Below are positions 8,425 through 17,444 of a stretch of 35,474 nucleotides of DNA, in pieces (positions within the stretch are counted from its first letter, which is position 1; each line of letters opens with the position of its first letter). A program made the position numbers and the translations under genes. Below the pieces are notes generated by a model. The model was not told the DNA's origin and ran no database searches. It saw only the letters and a list, made by a program, of their open reading frames with translations. The stretch comes from Brevundimonas sp. (GTDB lineage Bacteria > Pseudomonadota > Alphaproteobacteria > Caulobacterales > Caulobacteraceae), in the NCBI GenBank assembly GCA_030693575.1, contig JAUYAG010000021.1:1-35474 (forward strand), written 5' to 3'.

Positions 8425-8449
8425 TCAACCCACGCCGGAGCCTCGCCCC

Positions 8450-8689
8450 ATGGTCCAGATCACCTATCGCATCGTCGAACACGACGGCGGCTGGGCCTAT
8501 CAGCTGGGCGGCACCTACTCGGAGACCTACCCTGACCACGACACAGCCCGCGCAGCCGCGATCGCCGTTGCGCGCGAGCAGAAGGTGCCCGACGAGAACA
8601 CGCTGATCGAATATGCGAACGCGTCGGGCGAGTGGATCACCGAACGCGCCGATGGTCATGACCGGCCCGAGGTCGACGTCGAGGGCTAG
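8450..8689 (+). CDS. Small DUF2188-like protein
   Basis: A 79-aa soluble protein with a beta-beta-alpha look: ITYRIVEHDGGWAYQLGG, then a helix-forming AARAAAIAVAREQ-like segment, then ENTLIEYANASGEWITE. The HDGGWA pattern resembles DUF2188 proteins, which have no assigned biochemical role. The ATG at 8450 has GGAG nine bases upstream; the frame is open up to 8333, but the family pattern begins right after this ATG. Its TAG stop and the TAG of the convergent gene at 8686 share the palindrome CTAG (4-base overlap). Divergent from the second ECF cassette. Confidence 0.72.
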   Translation: MVQITYRIVEHDGGWAYQLGGTYSETYPDHDTARAAAIAVAREQKVPDENTLIEYANASGEWITERADGHDRPEVDVEG

Positions 8690-9033
8690 ATCAGGATGGC
8701 GGCGTACCGCTCCGGCTTGAACCCGACCAGCGTCCTGTCGCCCAGATCCAGCACCGGCCGTTTGATCATCGACGGCTGCGACAGCATCAGGTCGACGGCC
8801 TTGCCCCCATCCAGATCGGCCTTGTCGGCGTCCGGCAGCGCCCGGAACGTCGTGCCGGCGCGGTTCAGCACCGTCTCCCAGCCATGTTCGGCCACCCAGG
8901 CCTCCAGCCGCGGCCGGTCGATCCCGACCTTCTTGTAGTCATGGAAATCGAAGGCCAGGCTGTGCTGCTCCAGCCAGACGCGGGCCTTCTTGACGGTGTC
9001 GCAGTTGGGGATGCCGTAGAGAGTGAGGGTCAT
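8686..9033 (-). CDS. ArsC/YffB-family (Spx-like) thioredoxin-fold protein
   Basis: A 115-aa thioredoxin-fold protein of the arsenate reductase/YffB/Spx family. The N-terminus YGIPNCDTVKKARVWLE carries the single active-site-like cysteine followed by the helix typical of YffB. Next come FHDYKKVGIDRPRLEAWV, WETVLNRAGTTFR and the C-terminal SMIKRPVLDLG and VGF segments, all normal for the family, at full length. YffB-type proteins are probably glutathione-dependent thiol reductases; true arsenate reduction is not implied here because no ars genes are nearby. The ATG at 9033 is in the standard place. It ends against the DUF2188-like gene. Confidence 0.88.
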   Translation of the reverse strand: MTLTLYGIPNCDTVKKARVWLEQHSLAFDFHDYKKVGIDRPRLEAWVAEHGWETVLNRAGTTFRALPDADKADLDGGKAVDLMLSQPSMIKRPVLDLGDRTLVGFKPERYAAILI

Positions 9034-9080
9034 GGTGCCTGTTTGCCCTCACGGTCGGACGGCTGCAAGGCGAAGCGGCG

Positions 9081-10487
9081 CTAGTCGTCGTCCGCTTCCC
9101 GGCTGCCGACGACGATCGGTGTCGGACCACCCGCGAGCGCCATGTTCAAAGCCTCGCGATCCAGCCCGTTCTCCCACTTCGCCACCACGATCGTGGCCAC
9201 GGCGTTGCCGATGAAATTGGTCAGGGCGCGGCATTCGCTCATGAACCGGTCGACGCCGAGGATCAGGGCCATGCCGGCCACCGGCACGCTCGGCACCACC
9301 GCCAGGGTCGCCGCCAGCGTGATGAAGCCCGCCCCCGTCAGGCCCGCCGCTCCCTTGGAGCTCAGCCTGGCCTCCGCCAGCAGCAACAACTGGTCGCCCT
9401 GCGACAGCTCGCCCCCACAGGCCTGCGCGATGAACAGGGCCGCCAGCGTCATGTAAATATTTGTGCCGTCCAGATTGAACGAATAGCCCGTCGGCACGAC
9501 CAGCCCGACCACCGACTTGTCGCAGCCCGCCCGCTCCATTTTCTCGATCAGGCTGGGCAGGGCCGCCTCGGACGATGAGGTGCCGAGCACCAGCAGCAGC
9601 TCTTCCTTCAGATACCGCATCAGTTTGAAGATCGAGAAGCCGTTGACCCGCGCCACCGCCCCCAGCACCACCACCACGAACAGGGCCGAGGTCAGGTAGA
9701 AGGTGGCCACCAGGGCCGCCAGATTGATCACCGACTCGATGCCATAGCGGCCGATGGTGAAGGCGAAGGCCCCGAACGCCCCGATCGGCGCCGCCTTCAT
9801 CAGGATGGCGACCATCTTGAAGAAGGCCTCCGACACGCTCTCAAGCACCGTCATCACCGGCTGGGCGCGCTCGCCGATGATGGCCAGCGAGATGCCGAAC
9901 AGGATGGCGAAGAACAACACCTGCAGGATCTCGCCCCCGGCAAAGGCGCCGACCACCGTCTCCGGAATGATGTTCATCAGGAAGCCGACGATGGTGGTGT
10001 CGTGGGCCTTCGCGGCATAGGTCGCCACCGCGGCCGGATCGAGCGTGGAGATGTCGACATTCATCCCCGCGCCCGGCCGCACAACATTGGCGACCACAAG
10101 CCCGATGATCAGGGCCAGGGTCGAGAAGGTCAGGAAATAGGCGAAGGCCTTGCCCACCACCTTGCCCAGCTTTCCGAGGTCACGCAGGTGCGCGATCCCC
10201 GTCGCCACGGTCAGGAAGATCACCGGGGCGATGATCATCTTCACCAGCCGGATGAAGGCGTCGCCCAGCGGCTTCAGGCTCTCCCCGAAGACCGGCCAGA
10301 AATGCCCGATCAGGGCGCCCAGGCTGATGGCGACCAGCACCTGGAAATACAGATGCGTCCAGATCGGCTTGCGCACGGGCGGTGGCAGCGGCGCGGTCGC
10401 CTCCGGCACAGCGACGCCGGGCGCGACCTTTTTCACGACAGGCGCACGCTTGCGCGCACCGGCGGATGTCGTGGGCTTGCGCGCCAT
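9081..10487 (-). CDS. dctA: C4-dicarboxylate:cation symporter DctA
   Basis: DctA imports succinate, fumarate and malate with protons or sodium across the inner membrane. This 468-aa protein has the eight-helix DAACS fold and the hallmark segments: the serine-rich [16 protein letters not shown] re-entrant loop, [33 protein letters not shown] and [22 protein letters not shown]. The ATG at 10487 has GGAGG about 7 bases upstream. It is unusual in having roughly 40 extra Lys/Arg/Pro/Ala-rich residues before the first membrane helix (which starts near [15 protein letters not shown]). It stands alone, with no dctBD two-component genes beside it. A second member of the same superfamily lies at 27099-28412. 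Confidence 0.93.
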   Translation of the reverse strand: MARKPTTSAGARKRAPVVKKVAPGVAVPEATAPLPPPVRKPIWTHLYFQVLVAISLGALIGHFWPVFGESLKPLGDAFIRLVKMIIAPVIFLTVATGIAHLRDLGKLGKVVGKAFAYFLTFSTLALIIGLVVANVVRPGAGMNVDISTLDPAAVATYAAKAHDTTIVGFLMNIIPETVVGAFAGGEILQVLFFAILFGISLAIIGERAQPVMTVLESVSEAFFKMVAILMKAAPIGAFGAFAFTIGRYGIESVINLAALVATFYLTSALFVVVVLGAVARVNGFSIFKLMRYLKEELLLVLGTSSSEAALPSLIEKMERAGCDKSVVGLVVPTGYSFNLDGTNIYMTLAALFIAQACGGELSQGDQLLLLAEARLSSKGAAGLTGAGFITLAATLAVVPSVPVAGMALILGVDRFMSECRALTNFIGNAVATIVVAKWENGLDREALNMALAGGPTPIVVGSREADDD

Positions 10488-10523
10488 GGCCGTCCCTCCC
10501 GTCGCCGCCCGATGGCGCGACTC

Positions 10524-10555
10524 GCGGGCGTCAGCCTAGAGCCAGTGACGCCCGC
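10524..10555 (-). terminator. Strong hairpin downstream of mfd
   Basis: GCGGGCGTCA and TGACGCCCGC form a perfect 10-bp stem with a 12-base loop. It begins ten bases beyond the mfd stop in the direction of transcription and precedes dctA. No T-run follows; it is the best hairpin in the window and a likely end of the sdhE-mfd transcript. Confidence 0.65.
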
Positions 10556-10564
10556 TTCACAGCC

Positions 10565-13500
10565 TCAGGCCGTCGCCACCCGCGCGAGGTCCGCCGTGAT
10601 CCGCTCGGCCACCTTCAGCCGGTCCGCCGCCGTGTCCCACTCGCCCTTGACCACGATCTTCTGGTCCGGCCGGATCTTCCAGAAGGCGTGGTTCTTCTGG
10701 ATCAGCCCGACCAGCCCCATCGGATTGGGGAAGGCGTTGTTGCGCAGGGTCAGCACCGCGCCCTTGGGCCCGATGTCGATGCGTTCGATACAGGCGGTCT
10801 TGCAGTTGGCCTTGATGCCGACGATGCGCAGCAGCTGTTTCGCCTCGTCCGGCAGCGGGCCGAAACGGTCGATCAGCTCGGCGGCCAGCGCCTCGCGCGT
10901 CTCCGAATTCTCGGCGTCCGACAGACGGCGATACAGGCTCAGACGGACGTTCAGGTCGGGGACGTATTCCTCCGGAATCAGCACCGCCGCCCCGACATTG
11001 ATCGCCGGCGACCAGCCGCGATCGACGACCCCGCCGCCCTCGCCCGACTGGCGCAGCTCGGCCACCGCGTCCTCCAGCATCTGCTGGTACAGCTCGACCC
11101 CCACCTCGCGGATATGGCCCGACTGTTCGTCGCCCAGCAGATTGCCGCCGCCGCGCTGGTCCAGATCGTGGCTGGCCAGCTGGAAGCCGGCACCCAGATT
11201 GTCCAGCGACTGCAGAACCTGCAGCCGCCGCTCGGACGACAGGCTTATCGGCTTGTTCGGCGGCGTGGTCAGATAGGCGAAGGCGCGCGCCTTGGCCCGG
11301 CCGATGCGACCGCGGATCTGGTGCAGCTGGGCCAGGCCAAACATGTCGGCCTTGTGCACGATCAGGGTGTTGGCCGTCGGAACATCAAGTCCGGACTCAA
11401 CGATGGTCGTGGACAGCAGCAGGTCGTAGCTGCCGTCGTAGAAGGCGCTCATCACGTCTTCCAGCTGGGTCGGCGACATCTGGCCGTGACCGACCACGAA
11501 TTTGATCTCCGGGACCTTCTCGCGAAGGAACTGCTCGATGTCCGGCAGGTCCGACAGGCGCGGCACGACGTAATAGGCCTGACCGCCGCGGTATTTCTCG
11601 CGCAGCAGGGCCTCGCGGACCAGCACCGGGTCCCACGGGGTGACATAGGTCCGAACCGCCAGACGATCGACCGGCGGTGTGGCGATGATCGACATCTCGC
11701 GGATGCCGGACAGCGCCATCTGCAGCGTCCGCGGGATCGGCGTGGCGGTCAGGGTCAGCAGGTGAACGTCGGCGCGAAGGCCCTTCAGCTTCTCCTTGTG
11801 CTTGACGCCGAAATGCTGCTCTTCGTCAACGATAACAAGGCCCAGATCCTTGAACCCGACCTGATCGCTGAGCACCGCGTGGGTGCCGACCACGATCTCG
11901 AACGAGCCGTCCTTCAGCCCCGCCCGCGTCTCGGCCGCATCCTTGGCCGTCACCATCCGGGACAGGTGGCGGACCTTGACCGGCCAGCCGGCGAACCGCT
12001 CGCTGAAGGTCTTGAAATGCTGCCGCGCCAGCAGGGTCGTCGGGCAGACGATGGCCACCTGCTGCCCGGTCATGGCCACCACGAAGGCGGCCCGCAGCGC
12101 CACCTCGGTCTTGCCGAAGCCGACGTCGCCGCAGATCAGGCGATCCATCGGCGTGCCCTTGCCGAGATCCTCCAGCACGTCGCCGATGGCGTTCAGCTGG
12201 TCGTCCGTCTCCTCATAGGGGAAGCGGGCGCAGAACTCGTCGAACAGGCTGTGCGGCGGGGTGATCGGGTCGGACGACCGCAGCGACCGTTTGGCGGCCA
12301 GGGCGATCAGCCCCTCGGCCATGTCGCGCAGACGGGCCTTGGCCTTGGCCTTGCGCGCCTGCCAGCCCGCGCCGCCCAGCCGGTCCAGCTGGGCACCGTC
12401 GGTCTCCGAGCCGTAGCGGGTCAGCAGGTCGATGTTCTCGACCGGCAGATACAGCTTGCTGTCGCCGGCGTAGAGCAGCTCCAGACAGTCATGCGGGGCC
12501 TGCTGGATCTCCAGCGTCTTCAGCCCCTCATAGCGGCCGATGCCGTGGTCGAGGTGGACCACCAGATCACCCGTCGTCAGGGCCGAGGCCTCGGCGAGGA
12601 AGTTCGACGCCCGCCGCTTCTTCTTCGGCCGCGCCAGCCGGTCGCCCAGCATGTCGGTCTCGGAGACGACGGCGATGGCGTCGGTCTCGAACCCGTGCTC
12701 GACCGGCAGGACACCGCGCAGATAAATGTCTTTCGGCGCGGCCTGGACGTCTGCCCAGTTGCGCACCGCGACCACATGCTCCAGCCCGTGATCCGCCAGC
12801 ATGGCCGCCAGACGCTCGGATGAGCCCTCGGTCCAGGAGGCGAACAGCACCCGCTTGCCCGCCGCCTTCAGCCCCTCGGCGTGCCGCGCTACCGCCTCGA
12901 ACAGGTTGACGCTGTCCTGCGCCCGTTCGGCGGAGAAGCTGCGCCCCAGCCGCCCGCCCGCGTCCTCGCCCGGGCCGTGGAAGGGCGACAGACGCCGCAC
13001 CCAGCGCCCGGCCAGCGCGCTGTGCCAGTCGCTCTCTCCCAGATACAGCCGCTCGGGCGACAGGGCGCGATAGGCCGCCCCGCCCTTGCCCATGGAGGCG
13101 TCGCGACGGGCTTCGTATGCGTCCCGGGTCAGGGTCCAGCGCTCGCCCCGGGCCGCCTCGACCTGGTTGTCGAGGAAGACCCGCGCGTCGTCGGGCAGAT
13201 AGTCGAACAGGGTCTCCAGCCGGTCGTAGAGCAGCGGCAGCCAGTGCTCCATGCCCTGCCGCCGCGCACCCTCGCTGATGGCGGCGTACAGCGGATCATC
13301 GCCCGCCGCGCCGAACAGGCCGAGATAGCCGGTGCGAAACCGGGAGATGCTGTCGGGGTCGAGCAGGGCCTCGGACACGGGCGCCAGATGCACCTCTCGC
13401 AACTGGCCGGTGGACCGCTGGGTGGCCGGATCGAAGGACCGGATCGACTCCAGCTCCGAGCCGAACATGTCCAGCCGCACCGGCTCCTCGAACCCCGGCG

Positions 13501-14017
13501 GATAGACGTCGATGACCCCGCCGCGCACCGCGAACTCGCCCTTTTCCGAGACGGTCGAGGCGCGCATATAGCCGTTGGCCGCGAAATACCGCTCCAGCGC
13601 CGCCGTATCGAGGTCCAGCCCGACCGTGGTCTGGAATCCGGCGCCATTGGTCACCTCGCGCGGCGGCGTGCGCTGCATGGCGGCCCCGACGGTGGTGACG
13701 ACCAGCACCGGCTTGCGGTCGCCGGGCGCGCGCTGGGCCAGCCGGGTCAGGGCGGCCATCCGTTCGGCCGAGACCGAGGAGGTCGGGCTCAGCCGGTCGT
13801 AAGGCAGACAGTCCCAGGCCGGGAACTCGACGATCTCTATTCCGTCGGCGAAGAAGCCGAACGCCTGCACGAACTCACCCATCCGGGCGTAGTCCCGCGC
13901 CACGAACAGACCCACGCCCCCGTCGGCCTTCAGCCGTTCGGCGACGACCAGGGCGTCCAGGCCCTCCGGCGCGCCGCCCAGGTCCTGATCGCTGCGTTTG
14001 GGAAGAGCGCCGTCCAT
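10565..14017 (-). CDS. mfd: Transcription-repair coupling factor Mfd
   Basis: Mfd is a DNA translocase that removes RNA polymerase stalled at lesions and recruits UvrA for nucleotide excision repair. The 1150-aa protein shows an N-terminal UvrB-like module ([16 protein letters not shown]), the CarD-like polymerase-interaction domain near residue 487 ([19 protein letters not shown]), a RecG-like helicase motor with Walker [10 protein letters not shown] (about residue 627), DEEQHFG (about 730), the TATPIPRTL motif, and the [11 protein letters not shown] motif (about 905), and the C-terminal TRCF domain. It is full length. Its ATG shares one base with the sdhE stop (TGATG), which suggests translational coupling. 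A long open frame on the opposite strand (10382-12823) is a shadow. Confidence 0.98.
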   Translation of the reverse strand: MDGALPKRSDQDLGGAPEGLDALVVAERLKADGGVGLFVARDYARMGEFVQAFGFFADGIEIVEFPAWDCLPYDRLSPTSSVSAERMAALTRLAQRAPGDRKPVLVVTTVGAAMQRTPPREVTNGAGFQTTVGLDLDTAALERYFAANGYMRASTVSEKGEFAVRGGVIDVYPPGFEEPVRLDMFGSELESIRSFDPATQRSTGQLREVHLAPVSEALLDPDSISRFRTGYLGLFGAAGDDPLYAAISEGARRQGMEHWLPLLYDRLETLFDYLPDDARVFLDNQVEAARGERWTLTRDAYEARRDASMGKGGAAYRALSPERLYLGESDWHSALAGRWVRRLSPFHGPGEDAGGRLGRSFSAERAQDSVNLFEAVARHAEGLKAAGKRVLFASWTEGSSERLAAMLADHGLEHVVAVRNWADVQAAPKDIYLRGVLPVEHGFETDAIAVVSETDMLGDRLARPKKKRRASNFLAEASALTTGDLVVHLDHGIGRYEGLKTLEIQQAPHDCLELLYAGDSKLYLPVENIDLLTRYGSETDGAQLDRLGGAGWQARKAKAKARLRDMAEGLIALAAKRSLRSSDPITPPHSLFDEFCARFPYEETDDQLNAIGDVLEDLGKGTPMDRLICGDVGFGKTEVALRAAFVVAMTGQQVAIVCPTTLLARQHFKTFSERFAGWPVKVRHLSRMVTAKDAAETRAGLKDGSFEIVVGTHAVLSDQVGFKDLGLVIVDEEQHFGVKHKEKLKGLRADVHLLTLTATPIPRTLQMALSGIREMSIIATPPVDRLAVRTYVTPWDPVLVREALLREKYRGGQAYYVVPRLSDLPDIEQFLREKVPEIKFVVGHGQMSPTQLEDVMSAFYDGSYDLLLSTTIVESGLDVPTANTLIVHKADMFGLAQLHQIRGRIGRAKARAFAYLTTPPNKPISLSSERRLQVLQSLDNLGAGFQLASHDLDQRGGGNLLGDEQSGHIREVGVELYQQMLEDAVAELRQSGEGGGVVDRGWSPAINVGAAVLIPEEYVPDLNVRLSLYRRLSDAENSETREALAAELIDRFGPLPDEAKQLLRIVGIKANCKTACIERIDIGPKGAVLTLRNNAFPNPMGLVGLIQKNHAFWKIRPDQKIVVKGEWDTAADRLKVAERITADLARVATA

Positions 14018-14322
14018 CAGCCGGCCCCTTCGGCCACTGCCGCGGCGACATGGTCGCGCATGAAGGTCCGGACCTTGATCATGACGGGCGTGTCGTGCAC
14101 CGCCGGCGTCGGCTCCGTGCCGGTGATCCAGGCGTAGATGCGATGATCGTCGTCCTCGGCCAGCAGGGCTTCAAGCGAATCCAGTTCGCTCTCGTCCAGC
14201 GAGGGCCCGACCTGGTCGACAAAGGGGCCCAGCACCAGGTCAGCTTCGCGGAATCCGCGCCGCCACGCCCGGAAGGTGATCCGGCCCAGTCGTTGCTTCA
14301 GACGTGCGTCAATATCGGCCAC
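14017..14322 (-). CDS. sdhE: Succinate dehydrogenase assembly factor SdhE
   Basis: SdhE (DUF339/Sdh5) promotes covalent attachment of FAD to the flavoprotein subunit of succinate dehydrogenase. The 101-aa protein has the family signature: a basic FRAWRRGFREADLVLGPF (the RGxxE/D motif that contacts the flavoprotein), a helical LDESELDSLEALLAEDDDHRIYAWITG with the conserved D-x2-I-x2-W pattern, then a helical C-terminal tail. The start is a GTG at 14322, preceded at 14327-14332 by AAGGAA; the frame is open much further upstream, but that part runs across recG on the other strand. It overlaps the mfd start by one base. Clustering with mfd and divergent recG is known from alphaproteobacteria. Confidence 0.9.
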   Translation of the reverse strand: MADIDARLKQRLGRITFRAWRRGFREADLVLGPFVDQVGPSLDESELDSLEALLAEDDDHRIYAWITGTEPTPAVHDTPVMIKVRTFMRDHVAAAVAEGAG

Positions 14323-14326
14323 AAGG

Positions 14327-14332
14327 TTCCTT
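14327..14332 (-). promoter_or_regulatory. Shine-Dalgarno deciding the GTG start of sdhE
   Basis: AAGGAA on the minus strand, four bases before GTG at 14322. This is what fixes the start within a frame that would otherwise run far upstream. Confidence 0.65.
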
Positions 14333-14407
14333 GCCCGGTCGGTCAGGTTAAATCGCGCAGCGGAGATAGCGTTCCAGACGCGCTTTCGCCAGCTATGCTG
14401 TCGTCGC

Positions 14408-16495
14408 ATGCGGCCGCAGATTCTCTTTCCCCTGTTCGCGGAGGTTTCCAGCCTGAAGGGCGTGGGGCCGAAGATCCTGCCGCTCGTCCAGAAACTGGCC
14501 GGGCCGCTGGTTCGTGACGTGGCCTTTCTGTCGCCCTCCGGCCTGATCGTGCGCCAGCCGATGACGGCGGTGAATGCGGTCGAGGGGCAGGTCGGGATTT
14601 TCGAGGTGATGATCGACCGGCTGTTCGTGCCCGGAAAACCCGGCGCGCCGATCAAGGTCCGGGCCTCCGACGACACCGGCTTCGTCCACATGATCTGGTT
14701 CGGCGGCTCGGCCCAGCACATCGACCGCCTGCTGCCCAAGGGCCAGAAGCGGCTGGTCTCCGGCAAGGTCGAGCGCTTCAACGCCGAGGTCCAGATCGTC
14801 CACCCCGACATCTACACCCCGGAACAGGCCGGCGAGATCGCGGCTATCGAGCCGGTCTATCCGGCGACCGCCGGCCTCTCTTCGCGCGTGCTCCGCAAAC
14901 TGGTTCAGGCCGCCCTCGCCCACGCGCCCGACCTGCCGGAGTGGCAGGATCCGGCCTGGCTGGCCAGGACCCGCTGGCCCAGCTGGCGCGCGGCACTCGA
15001 GGCCCTGCACGCCCCGACCTGCGAGCCGGAGCTGGAGCCCGACGCCCCGGCCCGGCAGCGGCTGGCCTATGACGAACTGCTGGCCCACCAGCTGGCCCTC
15101 GCCCGCCGTCGCCGCGCGCGTCAGATCACGCCGGGACCGCGGATCGCGCCGGGCGATGCCTCCGAGCAACTTCTGGCCGCCCTCGGTTTCGACCTGACCG
15201 GTGCCCAGCGGCAGGCCGTCGCCGAGATCCGCCGCGACCTCGCTTCGGGCGAACAGATGGGCCGGTTGCTGCAGGGCGACGTCGGCTCCGGCAAGACGGC
15301 CGTCGCGGCGCTGGCCCTCGCGGATGCCGCCGCGTCCGGCTTCCAGGCCGCCCTCATGGCCCCCACGGAAATCCTCGCCCGCCAGCACTGGCAGCGCCTG
15401 GCGCCGATGCTGGAGGCCGCCGGGGTATCCACCATTCTCCTGACCGGCCGCGACACCCCCGCCGAGCGCCGCATCCGGCTCGCCGCACTGGCTTCGGGCG
15501 AGGCCCAGGTCGCCATCGGCACCCACGCCCTGTTCCAGGACGCCGTCCGCTTCGACCGGCTGGCGCTCGCCGTCATCGACGAACAGCACCGCTTCGGCGT
15601 CAATGAGCGCCAGCGGCTACAGGCCAAGGGCGACCCGCGCACCGGCGGCGTCCATCTGCTGACCATGTCGGCCACGCCGATCCCCCGGACGCTCGAGCTG
15701 ACCCAGTACGGCGAGCTGGAGGTATCGCGCCTGACCGAAAAGCCGCCGGGGCGCACGCCGATCACCACGGCGGTCCTGCCGCTGGCCCGCATCGGCGAGG
15801 TGGCCAAACGGCTCAAGGCGGCGATCGACAGCGGCGCCCAGGCCTACTGGATCTGCCCGCTGGTCGCCGAGAGCGAGACCGTCGACCTCGCCGCCGCCGA
15901 GGCCCGCGCCGCCGACCTGCGCCGCATCCTGCAGGTCGAGGTCGGTCTCGCCCACGGCCAGATGCCGGGCGCCGAGCGCGAGGCGGTCATGGCCGACTTC
16001 GCCGACGGCCGCATTCCCCTGCTCGTGGCCACCACCGTGGTCGAGGTCGGGGTCGATGTGCCCAATGCCACCATCATGGTCATCGAACACGCCGACCGCT
16101 TCGGTCTGGCCCAGTTGCACCAGCTGCGGGGGCGCGTGGGGCGCGGGGCCAAGGCCAGCGCCTGCATCCTGCTGTACGGCGGCGGCGACGACGGGCTCGG
16201 CGAGACCGCGCGACTGCGGCTCGAGACCCTGCGGCGCACCGAGGACGGGTTCGAGATCGCCGAGGAAGACTTCCGCCTGCGCGGTGGCGGTGACCCCCTG
16301 GGCCTGAAACAGAGCGGCTTCCCCGCCTACCGCTTCGCCGACCCGATCCGGCACAGGTCGCTGCTGCTGGCGGCGTCAGACGACGCGCGTCTGGTGCTGG
16401 GCCGCGACCCGGACCTGACCTCGCCGCGCGGCGAGGCGGTCAAGGTGCTCGAGGCGCTGTTCGACTGGCGCAACGACCGGCCGGGGATCGATTAG
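14408..16495 (+). CDS. recG: ATP-dependent DNA helicase RecG
   Basis: RecG is a branched-DNA translocase that reverses stalled replication forks and processes Holliday junctions. The 695-aa protein starts with the family-typical LFAEVSSLKGVGPK helix-hairpin-helix segment, followed by the wedge OB domain (about residues 60-150), a helicase core with Walker A GDVGSGKTA (about residue 290), DEQHRFG (about 390), SATPIPRTL, and LRGRVGRGAKASACILLY (about 571), and a C-terminal FRLRGGGDPLGLKQSG motif. I chose the ATG at 14408; the frame is open to 14276, but that part overlaps the divergent sdhE. Length is normal. It is divergent from sdhE-mfd with 85 bases between starts. Confidence 0.97.
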   Translation: MRPQILFPLFAEVSSLKGVGPKILPLVQKLAGPLVRDVAFLSPSGLIVRQPMTAVNAVEGQVGIFEVMIDRLFVPGKPGAPIKVRASDDTGFVHMIWFGGSAQHIDRLLPKGQKRLVSGKVERFNAEVQIVHPDIYTPEQAGEIAAIEPVYPATAGLSSRVLRKLVQAALAHAPDLPEWQDPAWLARTRWPSWRAALEALHAPTCEPELEPDAPARQRLAYDELLAHQLALARRRRARQITPGPRIAPGDASEQLLAALGFDLTGAQRQAVAEIRRDLASGEQMGRLLQGDVGSGKTAVAALALADAAASGFQAALMAPTEILARQHWQRLAPMLEAAGVSTILLTGRDTPAERRIRLAALASGEAQVAIGTHALFQDAVRFDRLALAVIDEQHRFGVNERQRLQAKGDPRTGGVHLLTMSATPIPRTLELTQYGELEVSRLTEKPPGRTPITTAVLPLARIGEVAKRLKAAIDSGAQAYWICPLVAESETVDLAAAEARAADLRRILQVEVGLAHGQMPGAEREAVMADFADGRIPLLVATTVVEVGVDVPNATIMVIEHADRFGLAQLHQLRGRVGRGAKASACILLYGGGDDGLGETARLRLETLRRTEDGFEIAEEDFRLRGGGDPLGLKQSGFPAYRFADPIRHRSLLLAASDDARLVLGRDPDLTSPRGEAVKVLEALFDWRNDRPGID

Positions 16496-16595
16496 GTCGC
16501 CGGCTACAGACATCACTGAGCGAAGCGAATGTCATTGCCAGCCCGATGAACGCAAGCGCCGCCAACGGGACAGGCCGATGGTCAATCGAACGTCT

Positions 16596-17300
16596 TCAGC
16601 CGGGATGATGGAATACAAAATTGTTGCAATAGGTGTCGGCCGTCCAGAACCGCTCACCAACGGCGCTCTGATGGATCGCCAGGTCGAATTCCTGGATCGG
16701 CCTCAGCCGGCCCCGATCAATGAACTCACCTTCGTATCCCAGGTCCAGGAGATAGTTCAGGCAATCGTGAACGCTGCCCTGGGCCAGGTGCCGCTGTTCG
16801 CACTCAAATACCAAGGTGGGGTGGTCCCGACGGAGGATTTTTTCAGCGCCTTTCAGGACGTCCAACTCGGCGCCTTCGACGTCGATCTTGAGCAACGATA
16901 AGGGCTTCGACGCGGAAAAATACTCATCGAGCGTTACGACCGAAACCGGCGTGGTCTGGGCATCGCCGTGGCGAATCAGGCTGGCCTCTGGCGAGTTCGG
17001 GGACGGCACATAGAGGTCCATCGTGCCCGAGCGGCTGGAAACCCCCGCCTGTACGATCGTGGTGTTGTTCAGGTTCAGCGCGCGGCACGCCTGGTTCAGA
17101 TAATCGGCCAAGGCGGACTGCGGTTCGAACGCCACCACCTGCCCGGCCCAGCGTGACATCCAGTAAAGATAGCTGCCCTTGTTCGCGCCAATGTCGCAAA
17201 CCAGATCCTGAGGCCCGATGTGGCGTCGGATGGCCGACAGCTCGGCGGCCTGATCGCGGTACCGCGCGCGAAGGGCGCGCCAGAGGAAACGTGCTTGCAT
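16596..17300 (-). CDS. FkbM-family methyltransferase
   Basis: A 234-aa SAM-dependent methyltransferase of the FkbM family, whose members often O-methylate sugars of surface polysaccharides. The SAM-binding loop VCDIGANKGSYLYW lies at about residues 33-46, followed by VVAFEPQ, the SVVTLDEYF strand and LLKIDVEGAELDVLKGAE, which is the family hallmark. The ATG at 17300 has GGGAC about 5 bases upstream; a TTG at 17357 would add 19 residues and is less likely. It follows the LPS core genes in the same direction, but 144 bases separate it from the DUF3089 gene. Sampled lines here are about 55% G+C against about 70% in the neighbours, so it may have been acquired later. Acceptor unknown. Confidence 0.88.
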   Translation of the reverse strand: MQARFLWRALRARYRDQAAELSAIRRHIGPQDLVCDIGANKGSYLYWMSRWAGQVVAFEPQSALADYLNQACRALNLNNTTIVQAGVSSRSGTMDLYVPSPNSPEASLIRHGDAQTTPVSVVTLDEYFSASKPLSLLKIDVEGAELDVLKGAEKILRRDHPTLVFECEQRHLAQGSVHDCLNYLLDLGYEGEFIDRGRLRPIQEFDLAIHQSAVGERFWTADTYCNNFVFHHPG

Positions 17301-17417
17301 AAGCGTCCCAATACACCGGAAACGCGGCAGGACACATACAAGTTCAGGCCTGCCCAACGCTCCAGCAGGCTTGACCGACGGGGCCCGACCGTTGGATGTG
17401 CGCTGCCCCTTGGCCAG

Positions 17418-17434
17418 CCTCCGGCGCCGGAAGG
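17418..17434 (-). terminator. Possible hairpin downstream of the DUF3089 gene
   Basis: A 12-base perfect palindrome TCCGGCGCCGGA (17420-17431) flanked by further CC/GG pairing lies ten bases past the DUF3089 stop. It can form a short GC-rich hairpin with a four-base loop. No T-run; weak call. Confidence 0.3.
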
Positions 17435-17444
17435 AGCAGACTGG

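Noticed and set aside
8686-9033. Arsenate resistance gene
   Set aside because: The protein is of the YffB/Spx-like branch with a single N-terminal cysteine, and there are no other arsenic genes nearby.
10382-12823. Very long plus-strand open frame (813 codons)
   Set aside because: It lies antisense to mfd, whose domains are unmistakable. The predicted peptide is Arg/Gln/His/Gly-rich with no family signature; long shadow frames are expected at this GC content.
14393-15589. Minus-strand open frame of 398 codons opposite recG
   Set aside because: recG motifs are complete on the plus strand; the shadow peptide has no family features.
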